From contig JAEXLD010000041.1 in the NCBI GenBank assembly GCA_023445445.1, positions 62,001-126,000 of the forward strand: 64,000 nt of DNA, given 5' to 3'. The notes under the pieces were generated by a model. It was not told the DNA's origin and did no database searches. It was given only the letters and a program-made list of their open reading frames with translations. Shown one piece after another: positions 45,997-53,927 of this stretch. Source of the DNA: Bacillota bacterium. Its GTDB lineage: Bacteria; Bacillota; Clostridia; Clostridiales; Clostridiaceae. Positions within the stretch are counted from its first letter, which is position 1. Each line of letters begins with the position of its first letter. Position numbers and translations under genes: made by a program.

Positions 45997-46983
45997 CTAC
46001 TTATTAAATCCAACTGGATTATTTTTATGCCATTTCCAAGCTGATGCTATTATATCTTCAACATTGTCATATTTAGGTTCCCAATTTAATGTTTTTCTTG
46101 CTTTTTCAGCTGATGCAATAAGTCTAGCAGGGTCTCCAGCTCTTCTTTCACAAATTTTTGCAGGTATTTCATGACCTGTTACCTTTCTAGCAGCTTCTAT
46201 CATTTCTTTAACTGAAAATCCATTTCCATTACCTAAATTGAAAATATCACTTTCATTTCCTTTTCTTAAATAATCAATTGCTAAAATATGAGCATTAGCT
46301 AAATCTGTTACATGAATATAGTCTCTAATACAAGTGCCGTCTTCTGTATCATAATCTTCTCCAAAAATTGATATAAATTCTCTTTTTCCAAGAGGAACTT
46401 GTAATATTAATGGTATTAAATGAGTTTCAGGACTATGGTCTTCTCCAATACTACCACTAACATGAGCTCCTGCTACATTAAAATATCTTAATGAAACATA
46501 TTTAACTCCATGTGCTATATCCGCCCACTTCATCATTTTCTCCATAGCAAGCTTAGTTTCACCGTATGCATTGGTTGGTTCAGTTTTATCTGTTTCAACT
46601 ATTGGCATTCTAGTAGCTTCCCCATAAGTTGCAGCTGTTGATGAAAATACAATCTTCTTTACATCATTAGCAACCATAACTTTTAATAATACTTCTGTTC
46701 CATGAACATTGTTATTGTAATATTTTAATGGATTAGTCATACTTTCTCCAACTAAAGAATTTGCTGCAAAATGAATTACTTCTGTAATATTATTTTCTTT
46801 AAAAACTTTATCTAAATCATTTTCATTTCTTATATCAACATTATAAAACTTAGCATTTGGATTTACTGCTTCTATATGTCCTGTTTCTAAATTATCTACA
46901 ACTACTACTTCTTCTCCTTTTTCTATTAATTGATAAACTGTATGGCTACCAATATAACCTGCTCCACCACATACTAAAATCAT
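45997..46983 (-). CDS. galE: UDP-glucose 4-epimerase
   Basis: 328 aa short-chain dehydrogenase-fold enzyme that interconverts UDP-galactose and UDP-glucose. NAD-binding GGAGYIGSHT at the N-terminus, catalytic SSTAATYG and YGETK (Y-x3-K). AGGAGG precedes the ATG. It lies between galK and galT, completing the Leloir pathway. Confidence 0.97.
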   Translation of the reverse strand: MILVCGGAGYIGSHTVYQLIEKGEEVVVVDNLETGHIEAVNPNAKFYNVDIRNENDLDKVFKENNITEVIHFAANSLVGESMTNPLKYYNNNVHGTEVLLKVMVANDVKKIVFSSTAATYGEATRMPIVETDKTEPTNAYGETKLAMEKMMKWADIAHGVKYVSLRYFNVAGAHVSGSIGEDHSPETHLIPLILQVPLGKREFISIFGEDYDTEDGTCIRDYIHVTDLANAHILAIDYLRKGNESDIFNLGNGNGFSVKEMIEAARKVTGHEIPAKICERRAGDPARLIASAEKARKTLNWEPKYDNVEDIIASAWKWHKNNPVGFNK

Positions 46984-46994
46984 ATTAATACCTC

Positions 46995-48158
46995 CTAAAT
47001 TTCTCTAGTTCCATTTCCTATTTCTGCAATATAGAAACTAGCTTCATATCCTATTTTATTTTTGTATCCTTGTCCAACTTTTTTTATAAAATCATCAACA
47101 CTATCCTTTTTTACTAATGCAACTGTACATCCACCAAAACCAGCACCTGTCATTCTTGCACCTAAAACCCCACTATGATTCCAGGCAAGTTCTACTAAAG
47201 TATCTAGTTCTAATCCTGTAACTTCATAATCATCTCTTAAAGAAATATGAGACTCATTCATAAGTTTACCAAAGGTAACCAAATCCCTTGATTCTAAGGC
47301 ATCCTTTGCCATTAAAGTTCTTTGATTTTCATAAACTGCATGTTTTGCTCTTTTTCTTCTAATATCATCATTAATTAGCTCCTTATTATTCTCAAATTCT
47401 TCTATTGTAAGTTCACCTAAGGAATTAATATTAAGCTTTACTTTTAATTCTTCTAAGGCTTTTTCACACTCGCTTCGACGTTCATTATACTTAGAGTCTG
47501 CTAAGCCTCTTCTTTTGTTTGTATTAGCGATAACAAGTATTTCATCCTTTAGCTCTATTGGACAATAATTATATTTTAAAGTATTACAGTCTAATAGTAT
47601 AGCATTATTTTCCTTTCCCATTCCAATAGCGAATTGATCCATTATTCCACAATTAACTCCTACAAAGTTGTTTTCAGCCTCTTGAGAAAATTTAACTAAA
47701 TCAATTCTATTGATATTAAAATTAAATAAGCTATCCATCATAACTGCAATTAAAAGTTCTAATGATGCAGAGGATGATAAACCTGAACCATTTGGTATAT
47801 TACCATATATAACTACCTCAAAACCTTTATTAATATTATATCCACGTTTCTTCATCACATCAATTACACCTTTAGGATAATTAACCCAATCATGCATTTT
47901 TTCGTATTTTAAATCATTCAAAGAAAATTCTATAACTCCTACATCATGGAAGTTACTAGAATACATTTTTACTTTTTCATCTTCTCTTAGTCGTATTACT
48001 CCATAAGTTCCAAAGCTCAGAGCACATGGGAATACATTACCTCCATTGTAGTCAGTATGCTCTCCAATTAAATTAACTCTACCCGGAGAAAAGAAATATC
48101 TCTCATTACCATTTTCCTCAAAAATTTCATTAAAGGTATTTTTAATTTTTTCTCTCAT
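46995..48158 (-). CDS. galK: Galactokinase
   Basis: 387 aa GHMP kinase that phosphorylates galactose at C1. The galactose-binding signature GRVNLIGEHTDYNGG (near 28), ATP-binding GSGLSSSASLE (near 122) and the third motif GARMTGAGFGGC (near 335) are all intact. First gene of the galK-galE-galT-galR unit, with promoter, cre-like site and repeats directly upstream. No galactose transporter is present in the window. Confidence 0.97.
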   Translation of the reverse strand: MREKIKNTFNEIFEENGNERYFFSPGRVNLIGEHTDYNGGNVFPCALSFGTYGVIRLREDEKVKMYSSNFHDVGVIEFSLNDLKYEKMHDWVNYPKGVIDVMKKRGYNINKGFEVVIYGNIPNGSGLSSSASLELLIAVMMDSLFNFNINRIDLVKFSQEAENNFVGVNCGIMDQFAIGMGKENNAILLDCNTLKYNYCPIELKDEILVIANTNKRRGLADSKYNERRSECEKALEELKVKLNINSLGELTIEEFENNKELINDDIRRKRAKHAVYENQRTLMAKDALESRDLVTFGKLMNESHISLRDDYEVTGLELDTLVELAWNHSGVLGARMTGAGFGGCTVALVKKDSVDDFIKKVGQGYKNKIGYEASFYIAEIGNGTREI

Positions 48159-48197
48159 AATATTTCTCCCTAACTTTATTTTAATATTTGTAATTAA

Positions 48198-48226
48198 AGT
48201 CTAACATATTCAGAAAACATTTTCAA
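48198..48226 (-). promoter_or_regulatory. gal operon promoter with cre-like site
   Basis: On the minus strand TTGAAA (48221-48226), 17-bp spacer, TAGACT (48198-48203) with an upstream TG. The -35 overlaps TGAAAATGTTTTCT (48212-48225), a near-palindrome two positions off the catabolite-repression element consensus. Confidence 0.7.
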
Positions 48227-48230
48227 TTAA

Positions 48231-48274
48231 TTTTACTAAGTTTTACTAATTATTTTACTAAGTTTTACTAATTA
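48231..48274. repeat. Four phased TTTTACTAA repeats at the gal promoter
   Basis: Two identical 22-bp units (48231-48252 and 48253-48274), each with two TTTTACTAA copies. Copies begin at 48231, 48241, 48253 and 48263, about one helical turn apart, immediately upstream of the gal -35. Probably a multi-site regulator array. Confidence 0.8.
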
Positions 48275-48278
48275 ATTT

Positions 48279-48312
48279 TATAAAAAATAAGAGGCTACCT
48301 AAGCAACCTCTT
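48279..48312 (-). terminator. Terminator of the ABC exporter pair
   Basis: On the minus strand AAGAGGTTGC pairs with GTAGCCTCTT (two G-T pairs) over TTAG, then ATTTTTTA. Confidence 0.88.
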
Positions 48313-48325
48313 CTGTTGATTTTTC

Positions 48326-50185
48326 TTATGAAACTTGTGAATTTTCAAATTGACTATTATATAGTGATGCATAGAAGCCTTTTTTACTCAATAGCTCTGT
48401 ATGGCTTCCTTGTTCAACTATATCTCCTTCATTCATTACTAATATTAAATCAGCATCTCTTATAGTTGATAATCTATGTGCAATTATAAAACTTGTTCTA
48501 CCCTTCATTAAATTATCCATTGCCTTTTGAATAAGCACTTCTGTTCTAGTATCAACAGAACTTGTTGCTTCATCTAATATTAAAATTTTAGGATCTGCTA
48601 ATATGGCACGAGCTATTGTAAGTAATTGTTTTTGTCCTTGTGATACGTTACTTGCATCTTCATTTAATTCCATATTATATCCATCAGGTAGAGTTTTAAC
48701 AAAATGATGAACATGAGCAGCTTTTGCAGCTTTAATTACTTCTTCATCACTTGCTTCTAAGTTACCATATCTGATGTTTTCCATTATTGAGCCATTAAAT
48801 AACCAAGTATCTTGAAGTACCATACCAAATATTTTTCTTAAATCACTTCTATTGAAATCTTTAATATTATAATCATCTAATAATATTTCACCGCTATTTA
48901 ATTCATAGAATCTCATTAATAATTTTACAATTGTAGTTTTACCAGCACCAGTTGGACCTACAATTGCTATTCTTTGGCCTGGTTTTATTTTACTTGAGAA
49001 GTCATTAATTATTATCTTATCTTCATTGTATCCAAAATGTACATCTTTAAATGTAACTTCTCCTTTAAGTTCTTCTATATTAATTGGATTTACTGCATTA
49101 TCAACTTCTTCTTCCTCTTCAAGAAATTCAAAAACTCTTTCAGCGGCTGCAGCAGTAGATTGTAATACATTAGCTATTTGAGCTGCTTGTGCTATTGGTT
49201 GATTAAAGGATCTTATATATTGAATAAAGGATTGTATATCCCCAACTTGTATATAATTTTTAACCGTTAAATATCCACCTAAAATTGTAACAGCTACATA
49301 CCCTAAATTTCCTATAAAAGTCATTATAGGCATCATCATACCTGATAAAAATTGAGATTTCCAAGCTGAATTATATAAAGTATTATTTAAATCATTAAAT
49401 TCCTCAACAGCCTTATCTTCGCCATTAAAAGCCTTCATTATATTATGGCCACTATATATTTCTTCAACATGACCATTTACATGACCTAAATATTTTTGTT
49501 GTTCTTTAAAATATTTTTGAGATTTTTTAACAACAAATGATATAAATAAACCTGATAATGGAACTATTAATAAAGCTACAATTGTCATTGTAACACTTAT
49601 TGAAAGCATCATAATAACTACACCAATTAAAGTTGTTATAGATGTAAATACTTGAGATAAACTTTGATTTAAAGTATTACTTATTGTATCTACGTCATTT
49701 GTTACTCTTGATAGAACTTCTCCATGAGTCATTTTATCAAAATATTTAAGTGGCATTTTATTTATTTTTAAAGATATTGCTTTTCTCAAATTATATGATA
49801 CTTTTTGTGCTATACCTGACATTATAAATCCTTGAATAAAGGCAAATATTGCACTTACAGCATATAAAACTGTTAATATAACAAGTATATTTCCTATATA
49901 AGTAAAGTCTATACCTGCACCGGCTTCTCCTGAAATTTTATTTAATAACCCTTCAAACAATTTAGTAGTAGCTTTTCCTAAAATTTTAGGACCAATTATA
50001 GAAAAGGCTGCACTACCAATGGCAAAAATTAAAACTATTAAAATTGATATTCTGTAGGGCTTTAAATAATTTAATAATTTTTTAAAGGTACCTTTAAAAT
50101 CTTTGGCTTTTTCACCAACAGGTTTTATTCCTCCCATTGGACCACCAAAGCCACCATGTTTTTTTCCGCCTACATTCTTACTCAT
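48326..50185 (-). CDS. ABC exporter half-transporter, catalytic-site subunit
   Basis: 619 aa with six membrane helices and a C-terminal ATPase: GPTGAGKTT, signature variant VSQGQKQL, Walker B with catalytic Glu LILDEATSSVD, and the switch His in IAHRLST. It begins in a Gly/Lys-rich cytoplasmic tail (KKHGGFGGPMGG). The start overlaps the stop of the upstream half-transporter by four bases (ATGA). The pair forms a heterodimeric multidrug-type exporter. Confidence 0.92.
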   Translation of the reverse strand: MSKNVGGKKHGGFGGPMGGIKPVGEKAKDFKGTFKKLLNYLKPYRISILIVLIFAIGSAAFSIIGPKILGKATTKLFEGLLNKISGEAGAGIDFTYIGNILVILTVLYAVSAIFAFIQGFIMSGIAQKVSYNLRKAISLKINKMPLKYFDKMTHGEVLSRVTNDVDTISNTLNQSLSQVFTSITTLIGVVIMMLSISVTMTIVALLIVPLSGLFISFVVKKSQKYFKEQQKYLGHVNGHVEEIYSGHNIMKAFNGEDKAVEEFNDLNNTLYNSAWKSQFLSGMMMPIMTFIGNLGYVAVTILGGYLTVKNYIQVGDIQSFIQYIRSFNQPIAQAAQIANVLQSTAAAAERVFEFLEEEEEVDNAVNPINIEELKGEVTFKDVHFGYNEDKIIINDFSSKIKPGQRIAIVGPTGAGKTTIVKLLMRFYELNSGEILLDDYNIKDFNRSDLRKIFGMVLQDTWLFNGSIMENIRYGNLEASDEEVIKAAKAAHVHHFVKTLPDGYNMELNEDASNVSQGQKQLLTIARAILADPKILILDEATSSVDTRTEVLIQKAMDNLMKGRTSFIIAHRLSTIRDADLILVMNEGDIVEQGSHTELLSKKGFYASLYNSQFENSQVS

Positions 50186-52419
50186 GACATTAGTTCCTCC
50201 TTTGAAAGTTGTGATAAAGCTATTTGATTATAAACTTCACAGTTTTCTAAAAGTTCTCTGTGGGTTCCAATTCCAACAACTTCTCCTTCATCTAAAACTA
50301 TAATTTGATTTGCATCTTTTATAGTACTGATTCTTTGAGCTACAATTATCATTGTTGCATCTTTGATATTTTCTTTTATTGCTTTTCTTAATGCTGAATC
50401 AGTTTTAAAGTCTAAAGCAGAAAAACTGTCATCAAACACGTATATCTCAGGTTTTTTTACTAATGCTCTAGCAATTGATAATCTTTGCTTTTGTCCTCCT
50501 GATACATTAGTTCCTCCTTGTGATATTTCACTATTATATTTATCAGGCTTAGACTCAATAAATTCTGTAGCTTGAGCTATATTAGAGGCTAATTTTATAT
50601 CCTTCATTTTAGCTTCAGAAGAACCATACTTTAAATTGCTTTCAATAGTTCCAGAGAATAATACACCTTTTTGAGGTACATAGCCTATCTTTTCACGTAA
50701 CTCTTTTTGTTTAACGTTTCTAATATCTACTCCATTAATTTCTATCTTTCCTTCAGTTACATCATAGAATCTAGGAATAAGATTAATTAAAGTAGATTTA
50801 CCACTTCCTGTGCTTCCAATAATTGCTGTGGTTTCACCTGGCTTTGCTACAAAACTTATATCCTTAATAACATAATCTTCTGCTCCAGGATATTTAAAGC
50901 TAACATTCTTATATTCTACATAGCCTTTTTTAGAAGCTTTGAATTTTTCAGTTTCTTTTTTGTCTTCAATAGATAAAGTACTATTTAAAACTTCACTAAT
51001 ACGTTGTGCTGATACTGATGCACGTGGTAACATTATAGATATCATAGAAATCATTAAGAATGACATTATTATTTGCATAGCATACTGCATAAATGCCATC
51101 ATATTTCCTACTTGCATATTACCTAAGTCAACTTGATGTGCACCTATCCAAACTATAAGAATTGTTAATCCATTCATAATAAACATCATAACTGGCATCA
51201 TAGATGACATTAATCTATTAACAAATAAATTAGTATTTGTTAAATTCTTATTAGCTTTATCAAATCTTTCTTCTTCATGCTTTTGAGTGCTAAATGCTCT
51301 AATTACTAGCATACCAGTTAAACTTTCTCTAGTAACTAAGTTAAGCTTATCTATTAATTTTTGCACTGCTTTAAACTTAGGCATAGCAAAAGTAAATAAC
51401 ACTCCTACTAATAATACTATCAAAATAACTCCAAGAGTAATTATCCATGTCATATTAGTATCAGTTCTTAATACTTTTAATACTCCACCTATTCCTAATA
51501 TTGGTGCATAAAATACTATTCTAAATAACATTACCATTAACATTTGAATTTGTTGTATATCATTTGTATTTCTTGTAATTAAAGAAGCAGTAGAAAATTT
51601 ATCAAATTCAGCATTTGAAAAGCTTGTAACCTTTTTAAATACATCTTTTCTTAAAGTTTTACCTATTCCAGCTGCCATTCTTGCAGATAATAATCCAACA
51701 ATAACTGTTGCAACCATACTAATAAATGCTATTCCAAGCATTTTAAGCCCTGCAAAAGCTATATATCTTGTTTGTAAGCTATCCGTATCAATACCAACTG
51801 CTTTATATTCATCTTTAACAAAGGCCACTGAAGATTGCTTAACTATACTTTCAGGCATGGAATCTATATTTTCATTCATACCTTTTAACATTTCATTTAT
51901 TTTTTCTTTAGGTAAATTCTTAAATACTGTGAAAATATCTGTATTTTCAGGCAAATTCATTTCTGAATTTGAATTATTGTTATTAAACTCTTCCATATTT
52001 CCGGAATTTATTCCGTAAACAATAAGTTCTGGTTTTGCTAAAATGCTACTTAGTTCTTCTACTATTTCTTTATTATTAGTATTAAGTTCATATAAATCCT
52101 CTTGATTTAGTAAAGGATATTTCTTTAAGTAATCATTTAACTCATTTTCTGATAAATTATCCTTATTAATTAGTTTATAACTATCCTCTACTTTATTAAG
52201 ATCACTTTCTGAAATAAAAAGTGATAATTTTTCTTTTTCGCTTTTTCTTATTATTTTAGGTACAGAATTTTCAATTCCACCTTGTTGAATTCCTACGTTA
52301 ACTATATTAGACATATAGTCCGGAAGTGATAGTTCACTTATAGCTTGCACAAATAATAATGCTATAATTACAATGATAGAACCTATAAATGGTTTTAAAT
52401 ACTTTGTTAGCTTTATCAT
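50182..52419 (-). CDS. ABC exporter half-transporter with outside insertion, degenerate-site subunit
   Basis: 745 aa. A hydrophilic insertion of about 170 residues (roughly 45-210, Asn/Glu-rich) lies between the first and second membrane helices, so outside the cell. The ATPase has GSTGSGKST and VSGGQKQR, but Walker B is VFDDSFSALD: Asp replaces the catalytic Glu, and the switch position is AQRIST with no His. This is the usual degenerate half of heterodimeric exporters. A MarR-family gene is divergent across a shared operator. Confidence 0.92.
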   Translation of the reverse strand: MIKLTKYLKPFIGSIIVIIALLFVQAISELSLPDYMSNIVNVGIQQGGIENSVPKIIRKSEKEKLSLFISESDLNKVEDSYKLINKDNLSENELNDYLKKYPLLNQEDLYELNTNNKEIVEELSSILAKPELIVYGINSGNMEEFNNNNSNSEMNLPENTDIFTVFKNLPKEKINEMLKGMNENIDSMPESIVKQSSVAFVKDEYKAVGIDTDSLQTRYIAFAGLKMLGIAFISMVATVIVGLLSARMAAGIGKTLRKDVFKKVTSFSNAEFDKFSTASLITRNTNDIQQIQMLMVMLFRIVFYAPILGIGGVLKVLRTDTNMTWIITLGVILIVLLVGVLFTFAMPKFKAVQKLIDKLNLVTRESLTGMLVIRAFSTQKHEEERFDKANKNLTNTNLFVNRLMSSMMPVMMFIMNGLTILIVWIGAHQVDLGNMQVGNMMAFMQYAMQIIMSFLMISMISIMLPRASVSAQRISEVLNSTLSIEDKKETEKFKASKKGYVEYKNVSFKYPGAEDYVIKDISFVAKPGETTAIIGSTGSGKSTLINLIPRFYDVTEGKIEINGVDIRNVKQKELREKIGYVPQKGVLFSGTIESNLKYGSSEAKMKDIKLASNIAQATEFIESKPDKYNSEISQGGTNVSGGQKQRLSIARALVKKPEIYVFDDSFSALDFKTDSALRKAIKENIKDATMIIVAQRISTIKDANQIIVLDEGEVVGIGTHRELLENCEVYNQIALSQLSKEELMS

Positions 52420-52463
52420 TTTATTTTGTCTCCTTTCATAATGAGTATTAATATAATAAATTA

Positions 52464-52492
52464 ATTATATTTTTATAACTATTATATGTCAA
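52464..52492 (-). promoter_or_regulatory. Consensus promoter of the ABC exporter pair
   Basis: On the minus strand TTGACA (52487-52492), 17-bp spacer, TATAAT (52464-52469): a perfect consensus, with the MarR-type dyad directly upstream. Confidence 0.88.
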
Positions 52493-52493
52493 T

Positions 52494-52517
52494 AACAATT
52501 ATACTTGTATAATTGTT
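52494..52517. promoter_or_regulatory. 24-bp MarR-type operator
   Basis: AACAATTATAC (52494-52504), TT, GTATAATTGTT (52507-52517): a perfect dyad between the exporter -35 and the MarR gene promoter (TTGTAT 52505-52510, TATAAT 52528-52533). One dimer there could control both directions. Confidence 0.78.
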
Positions 52518-52562
52518 TTTTTTAGTTTATAATAAAAATGACAATTACTTAGGAGGATACTT

Positions 52563-53006
52563 ATGAATAATGATGCTATAAACAACATACCTGAAAATTT
52601 ATTAGATTTATTAGTACTTATACATAATAAACTTTTAAATCCAAATGAAATGGTTAAAGGGAGTATTATACCTCCATCACATATGAAAGTTATTTTTTAT
52701 CTTTCAAAGAAAAAAACAATGTCTGTTTCAAATGTTGCTAAATGTTTAGATATATCTAAGCCTAATATGACACCTATAATAGATAAGTTAATTAATGAAG
52801 GTTTTGTTCATAGATATACAGATCCTGATGATAGACGAAAAATTAATATTGAACTTACTGAAAAAGCATACTCATTTATTGAAGATAAAAAATCTGAAAT
52901 GAAATCTATTTTAATTGAAAAGATTTCTTTTCTCCATGAAAATGATATATTAAAGCTACACTCTATAATAAATGATATGACAGAAATACTTTCAAAACTT
53001 GAATAA
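52563..53006 (+). CDS. MarR-family transcriptional regulator
   Basis: 147 aa winged-HTH dimer. The HTH is SVSNVAKCLDISKPNMTPIIDKL (about 58-80) and the wing has TDPDDRRKINIELTEKA, the classic MarR signature. AGGAGG precedes the ATG. Divergent from the heterodimeric ABC exporter and sharing a dyad operator, it most likely represses the exporter and itself until a toxic ligand binds. Confidence 0.92.
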   Translation: MNNDAINNIPENLLDLLVLIHNKLLNPNEMVKGSIIPPSHMKVIFYLSKKKTMSVSNVAKCLDISKPNMTPIIDKLINEGFVHRYTDPDDRRKINIELTEKAYSFIEDKKSEMKSILIEKISFLHENDILKLHSIINDMTEILSKLE

Positions 53007-53010
53007 AATA

Positions 53011-53072
53011 AAAAAGTATTATTCTAGCTGTGATTTTACCTATATATAATTCACACTAACATAATACTTTTT
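53011..53072 (+). terminator. Long bipartite terminator after the MarR gene
   Basis: AAAAAGTATTAT (53011-53022) pairs with ATAATACTTTTT (53061-53072); an inner TGTGA/TCACA pair (53029-53033, 53051-53055) closes a subdomain. Confidence 0.7.
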
Positions 53073-53081
53073 ATTAATTGT

Positions 53082-53124
53082 AGAGGGAACAAAAAATTGT
53101 AATTTATTTATTTTTCCCTCTTTC
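53082..53124. terminator. Hairpin between the MarR gene and copZ
   Basis: AGAGGGAA (53082-53089) pairs with TTCCCTCT (53114-53121), with TTCTCTT after it on the plus strand. It may end copZ, the MarR transcript, or both. Confidence 0.6.
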
Positions 53125-53149
53125 TCTTAAATATTAAATATTTCTTATA

Positions 53150-53353
53150 TTATTCTATTGATACAACATCATAGCCTTCTTCTTCTATTGCATTAATTAA
53201 AGTGTCATTATTAACTTCTGTTTCCACTATAGCATTTTTTTCTTCTAAACTAACACTCACTAAATTTACTCCACTAATTCCTTCTAAAGCTTCTTTTACA
53301 TGAGCAACACAATGATTACAGCTCATACCTTCTATATTAATTATCTTTTTCAT
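53150..53353 (-). CDS. copZ: Copper chaperone, heavy-metal-associated domain
   Basis: 67 aa ferredoxin-like HMA domain with the metal-binding GMSCNHC near residue 9. It carries Cu(I) in the cytoplasm to a transporter such as CopA, which is not in this window. It follows csoR by 15 bases in one unit. Confidence 0.9.
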   Translation of the reverse strand: MKKIINIEGMSCNHCVAHVKEALEGISGVNLVSVSLEEKNAIVETEVNNDTLINAIEEEGYDVVSIE

Positions 53354-53368
53354 TAAAATCTCTCCTTT

Positions 53369-53635
53369 TTATCTTGTTATAACTTTATCTAGTATTTTCA
53401 TAATCTCATCTATTTTTTCATCACCATTGCCACTTATACATGCATCTTTAACACAATGTGATAAATGATTTTCTAAGATGATTAAATTAGCCTTTTTAAG
53501 CAAAGACTGTGCTGCAAAAATCTGATTAGATATATCTATGCAATACCTATCTTCCTCTATCATTTTAATAATCCCATCAATTTGTCCCCTAGCTGTTTTC
53601 AAAGATTGCATAGCTTTTTTTCTATCTTCTTTCAT
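53369..53635 (-). CDS. csoR: CsoR-family copper-sensing repressor
   Basis: 88 aa all-helical repressor. The Cu(I) triad C-H-C is visible in RYCIDIS, ENHLSHC and HCVKDAC, so copper is favoured over the formaldehyde (FrmR) or nickel (RcnR) branches. I start at the ATG at 53635, after GGAGGTG; the GTG at 53650 lies in the ribosome site. The copZ neighbour and the box at its own start site support copper control. Confidence 0.92.
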   Translation of the reverse strand: MKEDRKKAMQSLKTARGQIDGIIKMIEEDRYCIDISNQIFAAQSLLKKANLIILENHLSHCVKDACISGNGDEKIDEIMKILDKVITR

Positions 53636-53648
53636 AATACACCTCCCC

Positions 53649-53698
53649 ACCCTGTCGGGGTATATATTAAATTATAGTATTTACAAATAGTTTGTCAA
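53649..53698 (-). promoter_or_regulatory. csoR-copZ promoter and CsoR box
   Basis: On the minus strand TTGACA (53693-53698), 16-bp spacer, TATAAT (53671-53676), then ACCCCGACAGGGT (53649-53661) at the expected transcription start: a G/C dyad typical of CsoR operators. Confidence 0.8.
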
Positions 53699-53859
53699 TA
53701 TACACACTATAGTTATTATTTGAAAATTCAAAAATATTATACAAATCTAATAAGATAATGTATATTTTTATCTTAATAGATAAAATTAAAGAATATAGCA
53801 TATATTTTGTCGATTTTTATGAATTTTTTAGTATTTTATATTTTATAAATTAACTTTAG

Positions 53860-53868
53860 TGATATAAT
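53860..53868 (+). promoter_or_regulatory. Extended -10 promoter of the NCS2 permease
   Basis: TGATATAAT (53860-53868); no convincing -35. The start would lie near 53875, giving a leader of about 50 nt that is unusually G-rich (53886-53900). Confidence 0.55.
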
Positions 53869-53927
53869 AATAAAGCATCAATGATGTGGGTGGGCGAGGG
53901 ATACAGAAAAGAGGTTTTACAGAAAGG

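Noticed and set aside
53662..53880. Purine riboswitch before the NCS2 permease
   Set aside because: No purine aptamer core was found, and the leader predicted from the -10 is too short.
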